From JADJEI01 sp035328465 (GTDB lineage Bacteria; Bacteroidota; Ignavibacteria; Ignavibacteriales; Ignavibacteriaceae), in assembly GCA_035328465.1 (NCBI GenBank), contig DAOLIQ010000019.1:1-41318 (forward strand): 41,318 bases of DNA, written 5' to 3'. This document shows, piece after piece, positions 26,072-34,172 of the stretch; within the stretch, counting starts at the first letter, position 1; each line of letters opens with the position of its first letter. A program made the position numbers and the translations under genes. The notes under the pieces were generated by a model, which saw only the letters and a list, made by a program, of their open reading frames with translations, searched no databases and was not told the origin of the DNA.

Positions 26072-26764
26072 ATGAAAAAAAATATTCCTTTTAAAAAATT
26101 ATCGTTAAGCCGTGTTTTTATTTTTCTGTTAGTGTCATTGCTAAATTCCGGCTGCTTGAATTATATCCAGAACACAAGTATATATCCGGATGGTTCAGGG
26201 AAAATGACAATAACCTACTGGATGAAAACTTCGGAATTGGAATTTTCAAATGTGATTGACAAAATCGGTATATTTAATTCTGATTCTATAAGACACGAAT
26301 TCACTTCAAACTTTATTCAAATTGAAAATATTAGTGTTTATGCGGATACAACTGATAGCACAACGCACGCAGTAATTAAAATTTCATTCCAGTCCGTTGA
26401 TTCCCTTAATCAAACCCGAGTATTTCGAGATTCACATTTTAGTTTTAGGGAAGGGGCTTCGGGTCAAAAAATATTTTCTCAATTTATATCTCCCATTGCA
26501 ACTGGATTTGGAATAGACGGCTCAAAATTTCGTGTTAGTTATATTTATACTTTCTCTGGTGAAATAATAACTCATAATGCTCAGTCTCAAGATAAGCAGT
26601 CTTTAACATGGCAATATTCACTTGATGAACTCGGAAGCGGCAAGACTATTTCGGTTACCGTCAGACCTTACAAAATCAAAGAAACGCCAGTTTGGATATA
26701 TACTCTTTCAGGAATAGTCCTGTTAGTAGTAATTTTCTTCCTTTTCAAGAAAAAAAAGGATTAA
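26072..26764 (+). CDS. Membrane-anchored envelope protein, LppM-like, unknown function
   Basis: This 230-residue protein has a hydrophobic N-terminal segment with a possible but non-canonical lipobox (LNSG-C28, Asn at -3). A central beta-rich domain carries TSIYPDGSGKMTITYWMK and SLDELGSGKTISVTV, and a C-terminal membrane helix (about 208-225) is followed by KKKKD. DGSG-containing domains of this kind resemble LppM-type lipoproteins; I cannot name it further. If both ends are inserted, the domain sits outside the inner membrane, tethered twice. TAAATTTG at 26030-26037 may be its -7 element, but no -35 is visible. The gene is transcribed separately from prs. Confidence 0.65.
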   Translation: MKKNIPFKKLSLSRVFIFLLVSLLNSGCLNYIQNTSIYPDGSGKMTITYWMKTSELEFSNVIDKIGIFNSDSIRHEFTSNFIQIENISVYADTTDSTTHAVIKISFQSVDSLNQTRVFRDSHFSFREGASGQKIFSQFISPIATGFGIDGSKFRVSYIYTFSGEIITHNAQSQDKQSLTWQYSLDELGSGKTISVTVRPYKIKETPVWIYTLSGIVLLVVIFFLFKKKKD

Positions 26765-26800
26765 ATAGTTAGTTTCAATAAAATTAAACTCAATCTTTTG

Positions 26801-26831
26801 TTGACATAACAGGGTCTATTCTTTATATTTG
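26801..26831 (+). promoter_or_regulatory. prs operon promoter
   Basis: TTGACA (26801-26806), 17 bases, TATATTTG (26824-26831): the same hexamer, spacer and -7 octamer as at lexA. The prs ATG is 34 bases further on and has no obvious Shine-Dalgarno sequence. Confidence 0.85.
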
Positions 26832-26865
26832 GCGTCTATTTTAATTACCACTTAGCTTTTGAATA

Positions 26866-27816
26866 ATGTCCTTTTTCGATTTTAAGATATTTGCAGGCAG
26901 TTCCAATTACCCACTTGCTGAAAAAATAGCAGGACAGTTAGGTAAATCACTTGGACTGATTGAACTAAAGCGGTTCAGTGATGGAGAAATCTGGGCTAAG
27001 TATCGCGAAAATATTCGCGGGTCTGATGTTTTTATCGTTCAGTCCACTAATCCTCCGGCTGAAAATCTTTTAGAACTTTTAATAATGATTGATGCTGCTA
27101 AAAGAGCTTCTGCCCGAAAAATAACGGCTGTAATTCCTTACTTTGGATATTCGCGTCAAGATAGAAAGGATCAGCCAAGAGTTTCTATTACGGCAAAGTT
27201 GGTTGCAAACCTTATTACTGTTGCAGGCGCTGATCGAGTAATGACTATGGATTTGCACGCTGCTCAGATTCAAGGATTTTTTGATATTCCGTTTGACCAT
27301 TTATACGGATCTTCTGTATTTATTGGTGAGTTTGATAAAATAAAAGAGAATCTTGCGGTAGTCTCACCAGATGTTGGCGGAATAAAAATAGCAAGGTCTT
27401 ATGCAAAGCGTTTAGATTCTCCGCTTGTAGTAATTGATAAAAGAAGACCAAGTCAAAATCTTGCTGAAGTAGTAAATATTATCGGCGAAGTTGATGGGAA
27501 GAACGTGTTGTTAGTCGATGATTTAATTGATACTGCGGGAACTTTTGTCGGTGCAATTGAAGCACTCAAAGCAAAGGGAGCAAAAGATGTGTTTGGTGCA
27601 GTAACGCATCCATTGCTTTCGGGACCCGCGACCGAGCGTATATTAAATTGTGGTATCAAAAGTCTTTTTGTTTCTGATACAATTCCTATTCATAATTATG
27701 AAATTATTAAAAATAAAATAAACATCGTGTCAGTAGCCGGAATTTTTGCAGAGGCTATCAGACGCACATTTAAAAATGAATCAATAAGTTCGCTTTTTGA
27801 TGTTGATAAAGGATAA
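26866..27816 (+). CDS. prs: Ribose-phosphate pyrophosphokinase (PRPP synthetase)
   Basis: This 316-residue enzyme makes PRPP from ribose 5-phosphate and ATP for nucleotide, histidine and tryptophan synthesis. Motifs are FSDGEIWAKYRENIRGSDVFIVQS (37-60), GYSRQDRKDQPR (94-105) for ATP, MTMDLHAAQIQGFF (127-139), SPDVGG and the PRPP-binding loop VLLVDDLIDTAGT (214-226). The length is that of class I enzymes. It heads the operon prs-rplY-pth, a common bacterial arrangement, with 15 bases to rplY. Confidence 0.97.
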   Translation: MSFFDFKIFAGSSNYPLAEKIAGQLGKSLGLIELKRFSDGEIWAKYRENIRGSDVFIVQSTNPPAENLLELLIMIDAAKRASARKITAVIPYFGYSRQDRKDQPRVSITAKLVANLITVAGADRVMTMDLHAAQIQGFFDIPFDHLYGSSVFIGEFDKIKENLAVVSPDVGGIKIARSYAKRLDSPLVVIDKRRPSQNLAEVVNIIGEVDGKNVLLVDDLIDTAGTFVGAIEALKAKGAKDVFGAVTHPLLSGPATERILNCGIKSLFVSDTIPIHNYEIIKNKINIVSVAGIFAEAIRRTFKNESISSLFDVDKG

Positions 27817-27831
27817 TCTGTTGGAGAAAAA

Positions 27832-28476
27832 ATGAAAAAAATTATATTAAGTGCAAGTAGAAGAATGACCGGAAATAAATCACTCATTAACCAAGCGAGA
27901 AAATCAGGGAGAGTTCCTGGCGTTTTTTACTCAGCTCATCATGAACCAATATCAATTGAAGTTGCTGAAAATACAATAAACCCTTTAGTTTTTACTGCTA
28001 AAACACATTTGATTGGATTAGAGTTGGAAGGTAAAGAAGAATCTGAATGCATCCTGAAAGATGTTCAGTTCGATCCTGTTACAGATAAAGTTATTCATTT
28101 TGATTTAATCGGTTTGACCAAGGGTGAAACAATTGAAGTTGAAGTGCCGGTTAAAATAATAGGAAGTGCAGTCGGTGTTAAGGATGGTGGAATCCTTCAG
28201 CAAGTTCTTCACAAAGTTCAGGTAGAATGTTTGCCCAAGGATATTCCGGATCATATTGAGGTTGAAGTTACAAATTTAAAGATAGGTGCTTCCATACACA
28301 TAAAGGATTTGCAATTGGAGGGTATCAAGTTTACTAATCTTCCTGATAGTGTAATTATTAGTGTAACGCATCCTAAAGTTGAAAAAGAACCGGTTGCAGG
28401 TGAAACAGCAGAAATTACAGAACCGGAAGTTATTGGCAAGGGTAAACCTTCTGAAGAAGAAGAAAAAGAGAAATAA
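27832..28476 (+). CDS. rplY: 50S ribosomal protein L25 (CTC/TL5 form)
   Basis: This 214-residue 5S rRNA-binding protein is the longer two-domain type. The N-terminal L25 domain runs to about 95 (NQARKSGRVPGVFYSAHHEPISIE...VQFDPVTDKVIHFDLIGL). A C-terminal TL5-type beta domain runs from about 96 to 190 (EVPVKIIGSAVGVKDGGILQQVLHKVQVECLPKDIPDHIEV). An acidic, glutamate-rich tail follows. GGAGAAAAA precedes the ATG. It lies between prs and pth, its usual neighbours. Confidence 0.95.
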   Translation: MKKIILSASRRMTGNKSLINQARKSGRVPGVFYSAHHEPISIEVAENTINPLVFTAKTHLIGLELEGKEESECILKDVQFDPVTDKVIHFDLIGLTKGETIEVEVPVKIIGSAVGVKDGGILQQVLHKVQVECLPKDIPDHIEVEVTNLKIGASIHIKDLQLEGIKFTNLPDSVIISVTHPKVEKEPVAGETAEITEPEVIGKGKPSEEEEKEK

Positions 28477-28490
28477 TATTTTTTATTTCT

Positions 28491-29069
28491 GTGAGAGTAA
28501 TTCTTGGAATTGGAAACCCCGGCAGTATATATTCTCGAACGAGACACAATGTTGGTTTTATGTTTTTAGATTACCTGGCTGCTCGAAATTCAATTATATT
28601 TCAACCTTCCAATTTTGATTACCATTTTGCCTCAGGCAAAATTAGAAATGAAGAATTTTTGCTAGTGAAACCTACTACATTTGTTAATAACAGTGGTTTG
28701 GCAGCAATACAATTAGTTGAAAAATATAATCTGAATTTAAGTGCTTTGATGGTAGCAGTTGATGATGTCAATATCGGATTTTCTAAATTCAGAATAAGAG
28801 TTTCTGGCGGAGATGGTGGACATAATGGTTTGAAATCTCTAATTTATCATTTGAGAAGCGACCAGTTTATTCGTATTCGGTTTGGAATAGGGTCTGTTGA
28901 TTTAACTAAAAATTTGTCTGAGTATGTACTCAGTGATTTTTTATTAGACGAACAAATTCAATTAAATGAAATTTTTAATTCTGCTGCTTCCATAGTTGAA
29001 ATGTTTATAGCTGCCGGAATCAAAGCAGCACTTGATAAAAATAGTAACTCAAATACTTTACCTAATTAA
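28491..29069 (+). CDS. pth: Peptidyl-tRNA hydrolase
   Basis: This 192-residue enzyme frees tRNA from peptidyl-tRNA dropped by ribosomes. It starts with GTG at 28491 (MRVILGIGNPG). Motifs are GNPGSIYSRTRHNVGF with catalytic H19, LLVKPTTFVNNSGLA, VAVDDVNI and SGGDGGHNGLKSLIYHL. It lies 14 bases after rplY and has no strong ribosome site, so translation may depend on coupling with rplY. Confidence 0.95.
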   Translation: MRVILGIGNPGSIYSRTRHNVGFMFLDYLAARNSIIFQPSNFDYHFASGKIRNEEFLLVKPTTFVNNSGLAAIQLVEKYNLNLSALMVAVDDVNIGFSKFRIRVSGGDGGHNGLKSLIYHLRSDQFIRIRFGIGSVDLTKNLSEYVLSDFLLDEQIQLNEIFNSAASIVEMFIAAGIKAALDKNSNSNTLPN

Positions 29070-29097
29070 TAATTCAATTTTCTAAAAGGAATTAATT

Positions 29098-31308
29098 ATG
29101 GATCTATCATTTCATATTGTCCCATTGTTTGGTGTGCTTGCCTTAATTTATACAGTTTGGAAATCGTCCTGGATTTCAAAAAAAGATCCCGGTAACGAAA
29201 AGATGCAAAAAATAGCAAGCCACATCTCTGAGGGCGCTATGGCATTTTTGAAAGCTGAATATAGGGTATTGATTTTTTTTGTTATTATTGTTGCCCTCCT
29301 CCTTGGTTTTACAGCCGATTCTGATGTGTCTTCTCCATTAGTCGGAGTCTCTTTTGTTGTCGGTGCATTTTGTTCGGCTTTGGCTGGTTTCATTGGAATG
29401 AAAGTAGCAACTAAGGCAAATGTTCGTACAACTAATGCTGCACGATCCAGTCTTGGTAAGGCATTGGAAATAGCATTTGCAGGTGGATCAGTAATGGGGA
29501 TGGGTGTTGTCGGACTTGGTGTTTTAGGTTTAGGTGGTTTGTTTGTTTTGTATTCTGATATGTTTGCTTCCGGTGCAAATTTTAATCAACAAAATCTATT
29601 AAGAGTGATTACAATCATCACAGGTTTTTCGTTTGGTGCTTCTTCTATTGCGTTATTCGCGAGAGTCGGTGGTGGAATTTATACCAAAGCAGCAGATGTT
29701 GGAGCAGACTTGGTCGGTAAAGTTGAAGCAGGCATTCCTGAAGATCATCCATTAAACCCTGCAACAATAGCTGATAATGTTGGCGATAATGTCGGTGATG
29801 TAGCCGGAATGGGTGCTGATCTATTCGAATCTTATGTTGGCTCCATTGTTGGTACAATGGTTTTAGGTGCATCATTTTTTGTTATTGAAGAATTCAAAGG
29901 TTATCACAATGGATTAGGTGCTGTACTTCTGCCTCTGGTTATTGCCGGGGTTGGAATTGTTATGTCGATCATTGGAACTTTTTTTGTCCGTGTGAAGGAG
30001 GGTGGTGATCCTCAAAAGGCTTTAAATTTAGGCAATATTGTTGCCGGTTTACTAATGATCTTTTCTTCGTGGTTCATTATTAAGTGGGCGCTGCCTGAAT
30101 CATGGTATTTTCAGGATCCGCTCTTTGAGTGGGCAGATCCAATCAAAGGAAATTATTATAGTTCAACAGGTATATTTATTGCGACGGTCGTTGGAATAGT
30201 GTCGGGATCGTTAATTGGAATTATAACCGAGTACTACACCGGCAGCGGTAAGGGTCCGGTAAAAAGTATTGCAAGACAGTCAGTCACCGGTGCTGCAACA
30301 AACATCATTGCCGGACTTAGTATTGGAATGCTATCAACCGCTTTACCGGTAATCATTCTTGCATTTGCAATTATAATAGCATTTAATTTTGGTGGTCTTT
30401 ACGGTATAGCAATTTCAGCAGTTGGAATGTTATCTATATTAGGCATTCAACTGGCCGTAGATGCTTACGGGCCAATTTCGGATAATGCCGGCGGTATTGC
30501 TGAAATGTCCGAACTGCCAAAAGAAGTTAGAGGAAGAACAGATAAGCTTGATGCAGTTGGTAATACTACGGCTGCCATTGGAAAAGGATTCGCGATTGGT
30601 TCAGCGGCATTAACTGCCCTGGCTCTTTTTGGCGCTTATATGACTTCAGCAAATATACAAGCAATAGATATTTCGAAAGCTCAGGTTATGGCAGGCTTAC
30701 TGATTGGTGCAATGATTCCATTTTTGTTCTCTGCTCTTGCAATGATGGCGGTTGGAAAAGCCGCTATGTCAATGATAGAAGAAGTAAGAAGACAATTCTC
30801 GATGATTCCCGAATTAAAAAATGCTTTAAATATTATGCGAAAGAATACTGGGAAAGAGAAATCTGAATGGTCTAAAGAAGATGTAAATGTTTTTGAACTG
30901 GCTGACGGTAAAGCAGAATATAAAAAATGTGTAGAAATATCAACTAAGGCAGCAATTAAAGAAATGGTTCTGCCCGGTTTGCTTGCAGTAGTGGTTCCTG
31001 TTGCTACTGGACTTTTAGGCGGTAAAGAAATGCTTGGAGGATTAATTGCTGGAGTGACTGTTTCCGGCGTCCTAATGGCAATCTTTCAAGCTAATGCGGG
31101 AGGTGCTTGGGACAATGCAAAAAAAATGTTTGAAGAGGGAATTGAAGTAAATGGACAGAAATATTTTAAAGGATCAGACGCACACAAAGCTGCAGTTGTT
31201 GGCGATACAGTAGGTGATCCTTTTAAAGATACTTCCGGACCATCATTAAATATTTTATTAAAACTGATGTCGGTGGTTGCACTTGTTATTGCACCACTTA
31301 TTAAATAA
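29098..31308 (+). CDS. hppA: Membrane-bound ion-translocating pyrophosphatase, K+-dependent type
   Basis: This 736-residue integral membrane protein, with about 16 hydrophobic helices, couples hydrolysis of pyrophosphate to export of H+ or Na+. The active site is in YTKAADVGADLVGKVEAGIPEDHPLNPATIADNVGDNVGDVAG (about 195-237), with a second acidic cluster GDTVGDPFKDTSGPS near the end. GNTTAAIGKGFAIGSAAL carries alanine where K+-independent enzymes have lysine, so it should need K+. I cannot tell H+ from Na+ pumping by eye. AAAAGGAAT precedes ATG 29098, 28 bases after pth. Confidence 0.95.
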   Translation: MDLSFHIVPLFGVLALIYTVWKSSWISKKDPGNEKMQKIASHISEGAMAFLKAEYRVLIFFVIIVALLLGFTADSDVSSPLVGVSFVVGAFCSALAGFIGMKVATKANVRTTNAARSSLGKALEIAFAGGSVMGMGVVGLGVLGLGGLFVLYSDMFASGANFNQQNLLRVITIITGFSFGASSIALFARVGGGIYTKAADVGADLVGKVEAGIPEDHPLNPATIADNVGDNVGDVAGMGADLFESYVGSIVGTMVLGASFFVIEEFKGYHNGLGAVLLPLVIAGVGIVMSIIGTFFVRVKEGGDPQKALNLGNIVAGLLMIFSSWFIIKWALPESWYFQDPLFEWADPIKGNYYSSTGIFIATVVGIVSGSLIGIITEYYTGSGKGPVKSIARQSVTGAATNIIAGLSIGMLSTALPVIILAFAIIIAFNFGGLYGIAISAVGMLSILGIQLAVDAYGPISDNAGGIAEMSELPKEVRGRTDKLDAVGNTTAAIGKGFAIGSAALTALALFGAYMTSANIQAIDISKAQVMAGLLIGAMIPFLFSALAMMAVGKAAMSMIEEVRRQFSMIPELKNALNIMRKNTGKEKSEWSKEDVNVFELADGKAEYKKCVEISTKAAIKEMVLPGLLAVVVPVATGLLGGKEMLGGLIAGVTVSGVLMAIFQANAGGAWDNAKKMFEEGIEVNGQKYFKGSDAHKAAVVGDTVGDPFKDTSGPSLNILLKLMSVVALVIAPLIK

Positions 31309-31329
31309 ATAAACAACATAATCCATAAA

Positions 31330-31370
31330 CCCTGCTCTCAGCAAACTGAGGGCCTAATGACCAAAGGGAG
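31330..31370 (+). promoter_or_regulatory. Leader hairpin of the rpsF operon (possible ribosomal-protein autoregulation)
   Basis: CTCTCAG (31335-31341) pairs with CTGAGGG (31346-31352) around a CAAA loop, just upstream of the ribosome site GGGAG (31366-31370). CCCT at 31330-31333 could instead pair with AGGG at 31365-31368 and hide that site. Operons of this kind are often controlled by S6:S18 binding to the leader. I do not see the CCG element of the described S6:S18 motif, so this is a candidate only. Confidence 0.4.
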
Positions 31371-31378
31371 TAGTTCTT

Positions 31379-31783
31379 ATGAAAAAACAAACTTATGAAA
31401 GTGCTGTTCTAATTAACGCAGCACTTGATGATGAACAAATCGATCAGATCCTTTCCAAAATAAAGGATAACATCACAAATAATGGTGGTGAAGTTTTGGA
31501 GATCGATAATTGGGGCAGAAAGCGTTTAGCTTATACTGTGAAGAAAAACAAAATTGGCTACTATGCAATTTTTCGTTTCATCGCTCAGCCAAACATCGTT
31601 GCTAAACTTGAGAGACTTTATACACTTGATGAAAACATTCTAAGATTTTTAACGATCAGTTTGACTAAAGAAGCACTTGAGCAAATTGAAATTAATAAAG
31701 CAAAAGTTATTGCTGAGACGGAGGAAGTTATCGTCCCGGAAGTAACCCCTGAAATACTTGAAGGTGAGGGTGATGAAGAATAA
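31379..31783 (+). CDS. rpsF: 30S ribosomal protein S6
   Basis: The 134-residue protein has the ferredoxin-like S6 core: YESAVLINAALDDEQIDQIL, GGEVLEIDNWGRKRLAYTVKKNKIGYYAIFRF and a helix ending in ERLYTLDENILRFLTISL. An acidic C-terminal tail of about 30 residues (EVIVPEVTPEILEGEGDEE) is longer than in E. coli. S6 binds 16S rRNA as a dimer with S18, which is encoded two genes downstream. GGGAG is placed eight bases before ATG. Confidence 0.96.
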   Translation: MKKQTYESAVLINAALDDEQIDQILSKIKDNITNNGGEVLEIDNWGRKRLAYTVKKNKIGYYAIFRFIAQPNIVAKLERLYTLDENILRFLTISLTKEALEQIEINKAKVIAETEEVIVPEVTPEILEGEGDEE

Positions 31784-31819
31784 AAGTGATTTAAATCTCA
31801 TTATTAAAGGGAGTTATTT

Positions 31820-32320
31820 ATGGCTGATCTAAAAATGCCTGAAATAAACTATGTTATAATTGCTGGCAATTTGACCAAAGACCCGGTCTTTAGAGAAACA
31901 AATAATCATACACCTGTTGTTAATTTTTCTGTTGCTTCTAATCGAAGATATAAGGACAGTAACAATCAGTGGCAGGAAGATGTTTGCTATGTTGGAGTAG
32001 TTGCCTGGAATAAGCTTGCTGAAAGTTGCCGTGAAAGCTTAAGAAAAGGTTCAGCTATTTTAGTCGATGGCGAGCTTCAAAGCAGAACATGGAAACCCGA
32101 GGAAGGTCATAGCAGGACGATTGTTGAAATTAAGGCGAGGAGAATTCAATTTCTTAATAGACGTCTGAAAGGCTCTAATGGCGATAATGGAAATGGTTCT
32201 TCCGTTGAAGATGAGTATATTGTTGAGGATGATTCTCATATTGAAGGCGGTTCTATTGATTATACCGAGGATTCGTTCGATAAATTTTTATCAAATGAAG
32301 AATCTGATTTATTAAAATAA
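31820..32320 (+). CDS. ssb: Single-stranded DNA-binding protein
   Basis: This 166-residue protein has an OB-fold in residues 8-115: NYVIIAGNLTKDPVFRETNN, VVNFSVASNRRYKDSNNQWQEDVCYVGVVAWNKLAE, and RKGSAILVDGELQSRTW. A linker of G/N and acidic residues follows. The last residues read SNEESDLLK instead of the acidic tip ending in PF that recruits repair and replication partners. The position between rpsF and rpsR is the standard one for a primary ssb. A ribosome site AAAGGGAG precedes the ATG. Confidence 0.94.
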   Translation: MADLKMPEINYVIIAGNLTKDPVFRETNNHTPVVNFSVASNRRYKDSNNQWQEDVCYVGVVAWNKLAESCRESLRKGSAILVDGELQSRTWKPEEGHSRTIVEIKARRIQFLNRRLKGSNGDNGNGSSVEDEYIVEDDSHIEGGSIDYTEDSFDKFLSNEESDLLK

Positions 32321-32340
32321 TTTGGAAAGAAAAAAGAATA

Positions 32341-32571
32341 ATGAAAAATGAAATTAAGCAAAAAAAAGTGTGCAGGTTCACACAAAATAAAGTGAAGTAT
32401 ATTGATTATAAGGATATTAAATTATTGCAGCGGTACGTTTCCGAGCAAGGTCGTATTATCCCAAAACGTATTACCGGCACTCACTCAATTTATCAGAGAG
32501 AACTAGCAATTGCCATAAAAAGAGCACGACACCTGGCATTACTACCTTTCGTTTCAGACACAGTAAGATAA
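32341..32571 (+). CDS. rpsR: 30S ribosomal protein S18
   Basis: The 76 residues match S18: CRFTQNKVKYIDYKDIKLLQRYVSEQGRIIPKRITGTHSIYQRELAIAIKRARHLALLPF. A single cysteine remains, in the first position (C11), so it is a zinc-free form. It lies 20 bases after ssb and 14 before rplI in the conserved rpsF operon. Confidence 0.96.
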   Translation: MKNEIKQKKVCRFTQNKVKYIDYKDIKLLQRYVSEQGRIIPKRITGTHSIYQRELAIAIKRARHLALLPFVSDTVR

Positions 32572-32585
32572 TTTAGGAGATTAAC

Positions 32586-33029
32586 ATGAAAGTAATTTTA
32601 AGACAAAGTATTGAAGGACTTGGACAAATTGGTGATGTTCTTGAAGTAAAGGATGGCTACGCCAGAAATTTTTTACTTCCGAGAAATATCGCTTACACAG
32701 CCCTAAAGGGAAATTTATTTGCTCTTGAAGAAGAGAAAAAAACGGTAAGGAAAAAAATCAGTAAAGAAATCGAAGCCGCTGAAAAAATTGGGTCCGAACT
32801 TGAAAAAGTTTCTGTGACAATTCCTGTTCAGGTAGGTGAAGAAGATAAAATTTTCGGTACCGTTACCAGTCAAATGATTGCTGATTCTCTCAAAGAAAAG
32901 GGCTTTGATATTGATAAAAGACGCATTGAAATTGAAGAGCAGATTAAAGCCTTAGGCATTTATAGTGTAAATATAAAACTTCATCAAAATGTTAATACCC
33001 AAATCAAAGTCTGGGTAGTCAGAGAATAA
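32586..33029 (+). CDS. rplI: 50S ribosomal protein L9
   Basis: The 147-residue protein has the N-terminal rRNA-binding domain MKVILRQSIEGLGQIGDVLEVKDGYARNFLLPRNIAY (1-37), a long charged connecting helix (about 45-75) and a C-terminal domain with FGTVTSQMIADSLKEKGFDIDKRRIEI. TTAGGAGA precedes ATG. It is the last gene of the operon, followed by the terminator at 33049. Confidence 0.96.
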   Translation: MKVILRQSIEGLGQIGDVLEVKDGYARNFLLPRNIAYTALKGNLFALEEEKKTVRKKISKEIEAAEKIGSELEKVSVTIPVQVGEEDKIFGTVTSQMIADSLKEKGFDIDKRRIEIEEQIKALGIYSVNIKLHQNVNTQIKVWVVRE

Positions 33030-33048
33030 ATATTCGATATTTAAAACT

Positions 33049-33077
33049 AAAAAAGGAAAGCATAGCTTTCCTTTTTT
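33049..33077. terminator. Bidirectional intrinsic terminator between rplI and rpmB
   Basis: A perfect 13-bp stem (33049-33061 with 33065-33077, core GGAAAGC/GCTTTCC) has a 3-base loop, with A-run and T-run forming the stem ends. It works in either direction and separates two convergent ribosomal protein genes. Confidence 0.92.
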
Positions 33078-33117
33078 AATTTTAAATCTGTTTCAACGTA
33101 AATGCGTTGTCAGAAAT

Positions 33118-33348
33118 TTAGATCATATTACTTCTGACAAGCTTGGCAACTTCTGAGGTACCATTTTTAGCAATACCTTTTAAAGCTTTTGTGGATACCT
33201 TCAAAGTGATAAACCTGTTCAATTCCTGAACCCAGATTCTTTTCTTCTGAAGATTTGGAAGAAATCTTCTCTTTCTTCTATTATGTGCATGGGAAACGTG
33301 ATTGCCCGAAATAGGACCTATCCCACTTATTTGGCAGCGTCTTGCCAT
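33118..33348 (-). CDS. rpmB: 50S ribosomal protein L28
   Basis: The 76 residues begin MARRCQISGIGPISGNHVSHAHNRRKRRFLPNLQKKRIWV and continue LNRFITLKVSTKALKGI, the L28 signature. The start at 33348 is set by a strong ribosome site (AAGGAG, six bases upstream). The frame stays open further upstream to 33468, but that extension has no homology to L28. Cysteine C5 alone remains from the zinc-binding set. A monocistronic unit is likely. Confidence 0.96.
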   Translation of the reverse strand: MARRCQISGIGPISGNHVSHAHNRRKRRFLPNLQKKRIWVQELNRFITLKVSTKALKGIAKNGTSEVAKLVRSNMI

Positions 33349-33384
33349 GTTAAACTCCTTTTTTCTCGTTTCAAAATTGAAATG

Positions 33385-33413
33385 TAAATATAATAAAATC
33401 TTCTCTAAATCAA
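33385..33413 (-). promoter_or_regulatory. Probable rpmB promoter
   Basis: Read on the minus strand: TTGATT (33413-33408), 17 bases, TATTTA (33390-33385), then the rpmB start 37 bases on. It lacks the TTTG end of the -7 box found at other operons here. Confidence 0.5.
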
Positions 33414-33546
33414 GGCATTCTTCAATGAAAAAAAACACAAATCCCTGTATTACTCGTTGATTTTGCATTTTGAACTTTTAATAATATTATTACACTTAAA
33501 ATTAGGCCAGATCGGACAACAAAGGTAATTTTTATGGAAGATAAAT

Positions 33547-34158
33547 ATGGAATACTACGAACTGCATCCTGAAACACCACAACTTAGATTTATTAATAAA
33601 GCCATCGAAAGATTAAAAACCGGTGGTGTCATTATATATCCTACCGATACGATATATGGGCTTGGGTGTAATATTTATGAGAAATCAGCACTTGAAAGAA
33701 TCTTCAGCATTAAAAGAGAAACCGGAACAAAACTTCTTAGCTTCGTTTGTGCGGATTTAAAAGATATCTCTAAATATGCTTTAGTTTCTGATTATGCTTA
33801 TCGAGTCATGAAGCGATTACTTCCCGGGCCGTATACTTTCATCCTTCCAGCAGCTAAGCAAGTTCCCAAGAAATTATGGAGCAAAAGAAAAACTATAGGT
33901 ATTCGGGTACCTGATAATCCAATTGCTTTAAAATTGACCCAGGAACTTGGTAACCCACTAATCAGCACAAGTGTTACCAACAGGAAGGGGGAGGTTCTTT
34001 CAGATCCTTTCGAAATAAAAAATATTTTTAATTCCCAAGTGGATCTCATGCTGGCAAGTGGTAAGCTTGTCGGAGATCCATCCAGCATAATTGATTTAAG
34101 CGGCGAATCGCCCGAAATCATTCGTAAAGGTGCCGGTGATGTAAGTTTGTTTCAGTAA
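33547..34158 (+). CDS. YciO-type protein of the Sua5/YrdC/TsaC family
   Basis: The 203 residues align by eye along their whole length with E. coli YciO: an opening HPETPQ, then GGVIIYPTDTIYGLGCNIYEKSALERIFSIKR, MKRLLPGPYTFIL, RKTIGIRVPDNPIA and VIDLS/IIDLSGESPEIIRKGAGDVSLF. The fold binds double-stranded RNA and ATP; TsaC members make threonylcarbamoyl-AMP for tRNA t6A. Here the STSAN motif of TsaC reads STSVT (140-144), as in the YciO branch, whose role is less certain. GGAAG (33536-33540) serves ATG 33547; an ATG at 33534 gives only a short frame. Confidence 0.85.
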   Translation: MEYYELHPETPQLRFINKAIERLKTGGVIIYPTDTIYGLGCNIYEKSALERIFSIKRETGTKLLSFVCADLKDISKYALVSDYAYRVMKRLLPGPYTFILPAAKQVPKKLWSKRKTIGIRVPDNPIALKLTQELGNPLISTSVTNRKGEVLSDPFEIKNIFNSQVDLMLASGKLVGDPSSIIDLSGESPEIIRKGAGDVSLFQ

Positions 34159-34172
34159 ATCAAGTTTAATTC

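Noticed and set aside
33349..33468. N-terminal extension of L28 (open frame up to 33468)
   Set aside because: The L28 family starts at MARRC; AAGGAG is placed exactly for ATG 33348, and the extension overlaps the predicted promoter.
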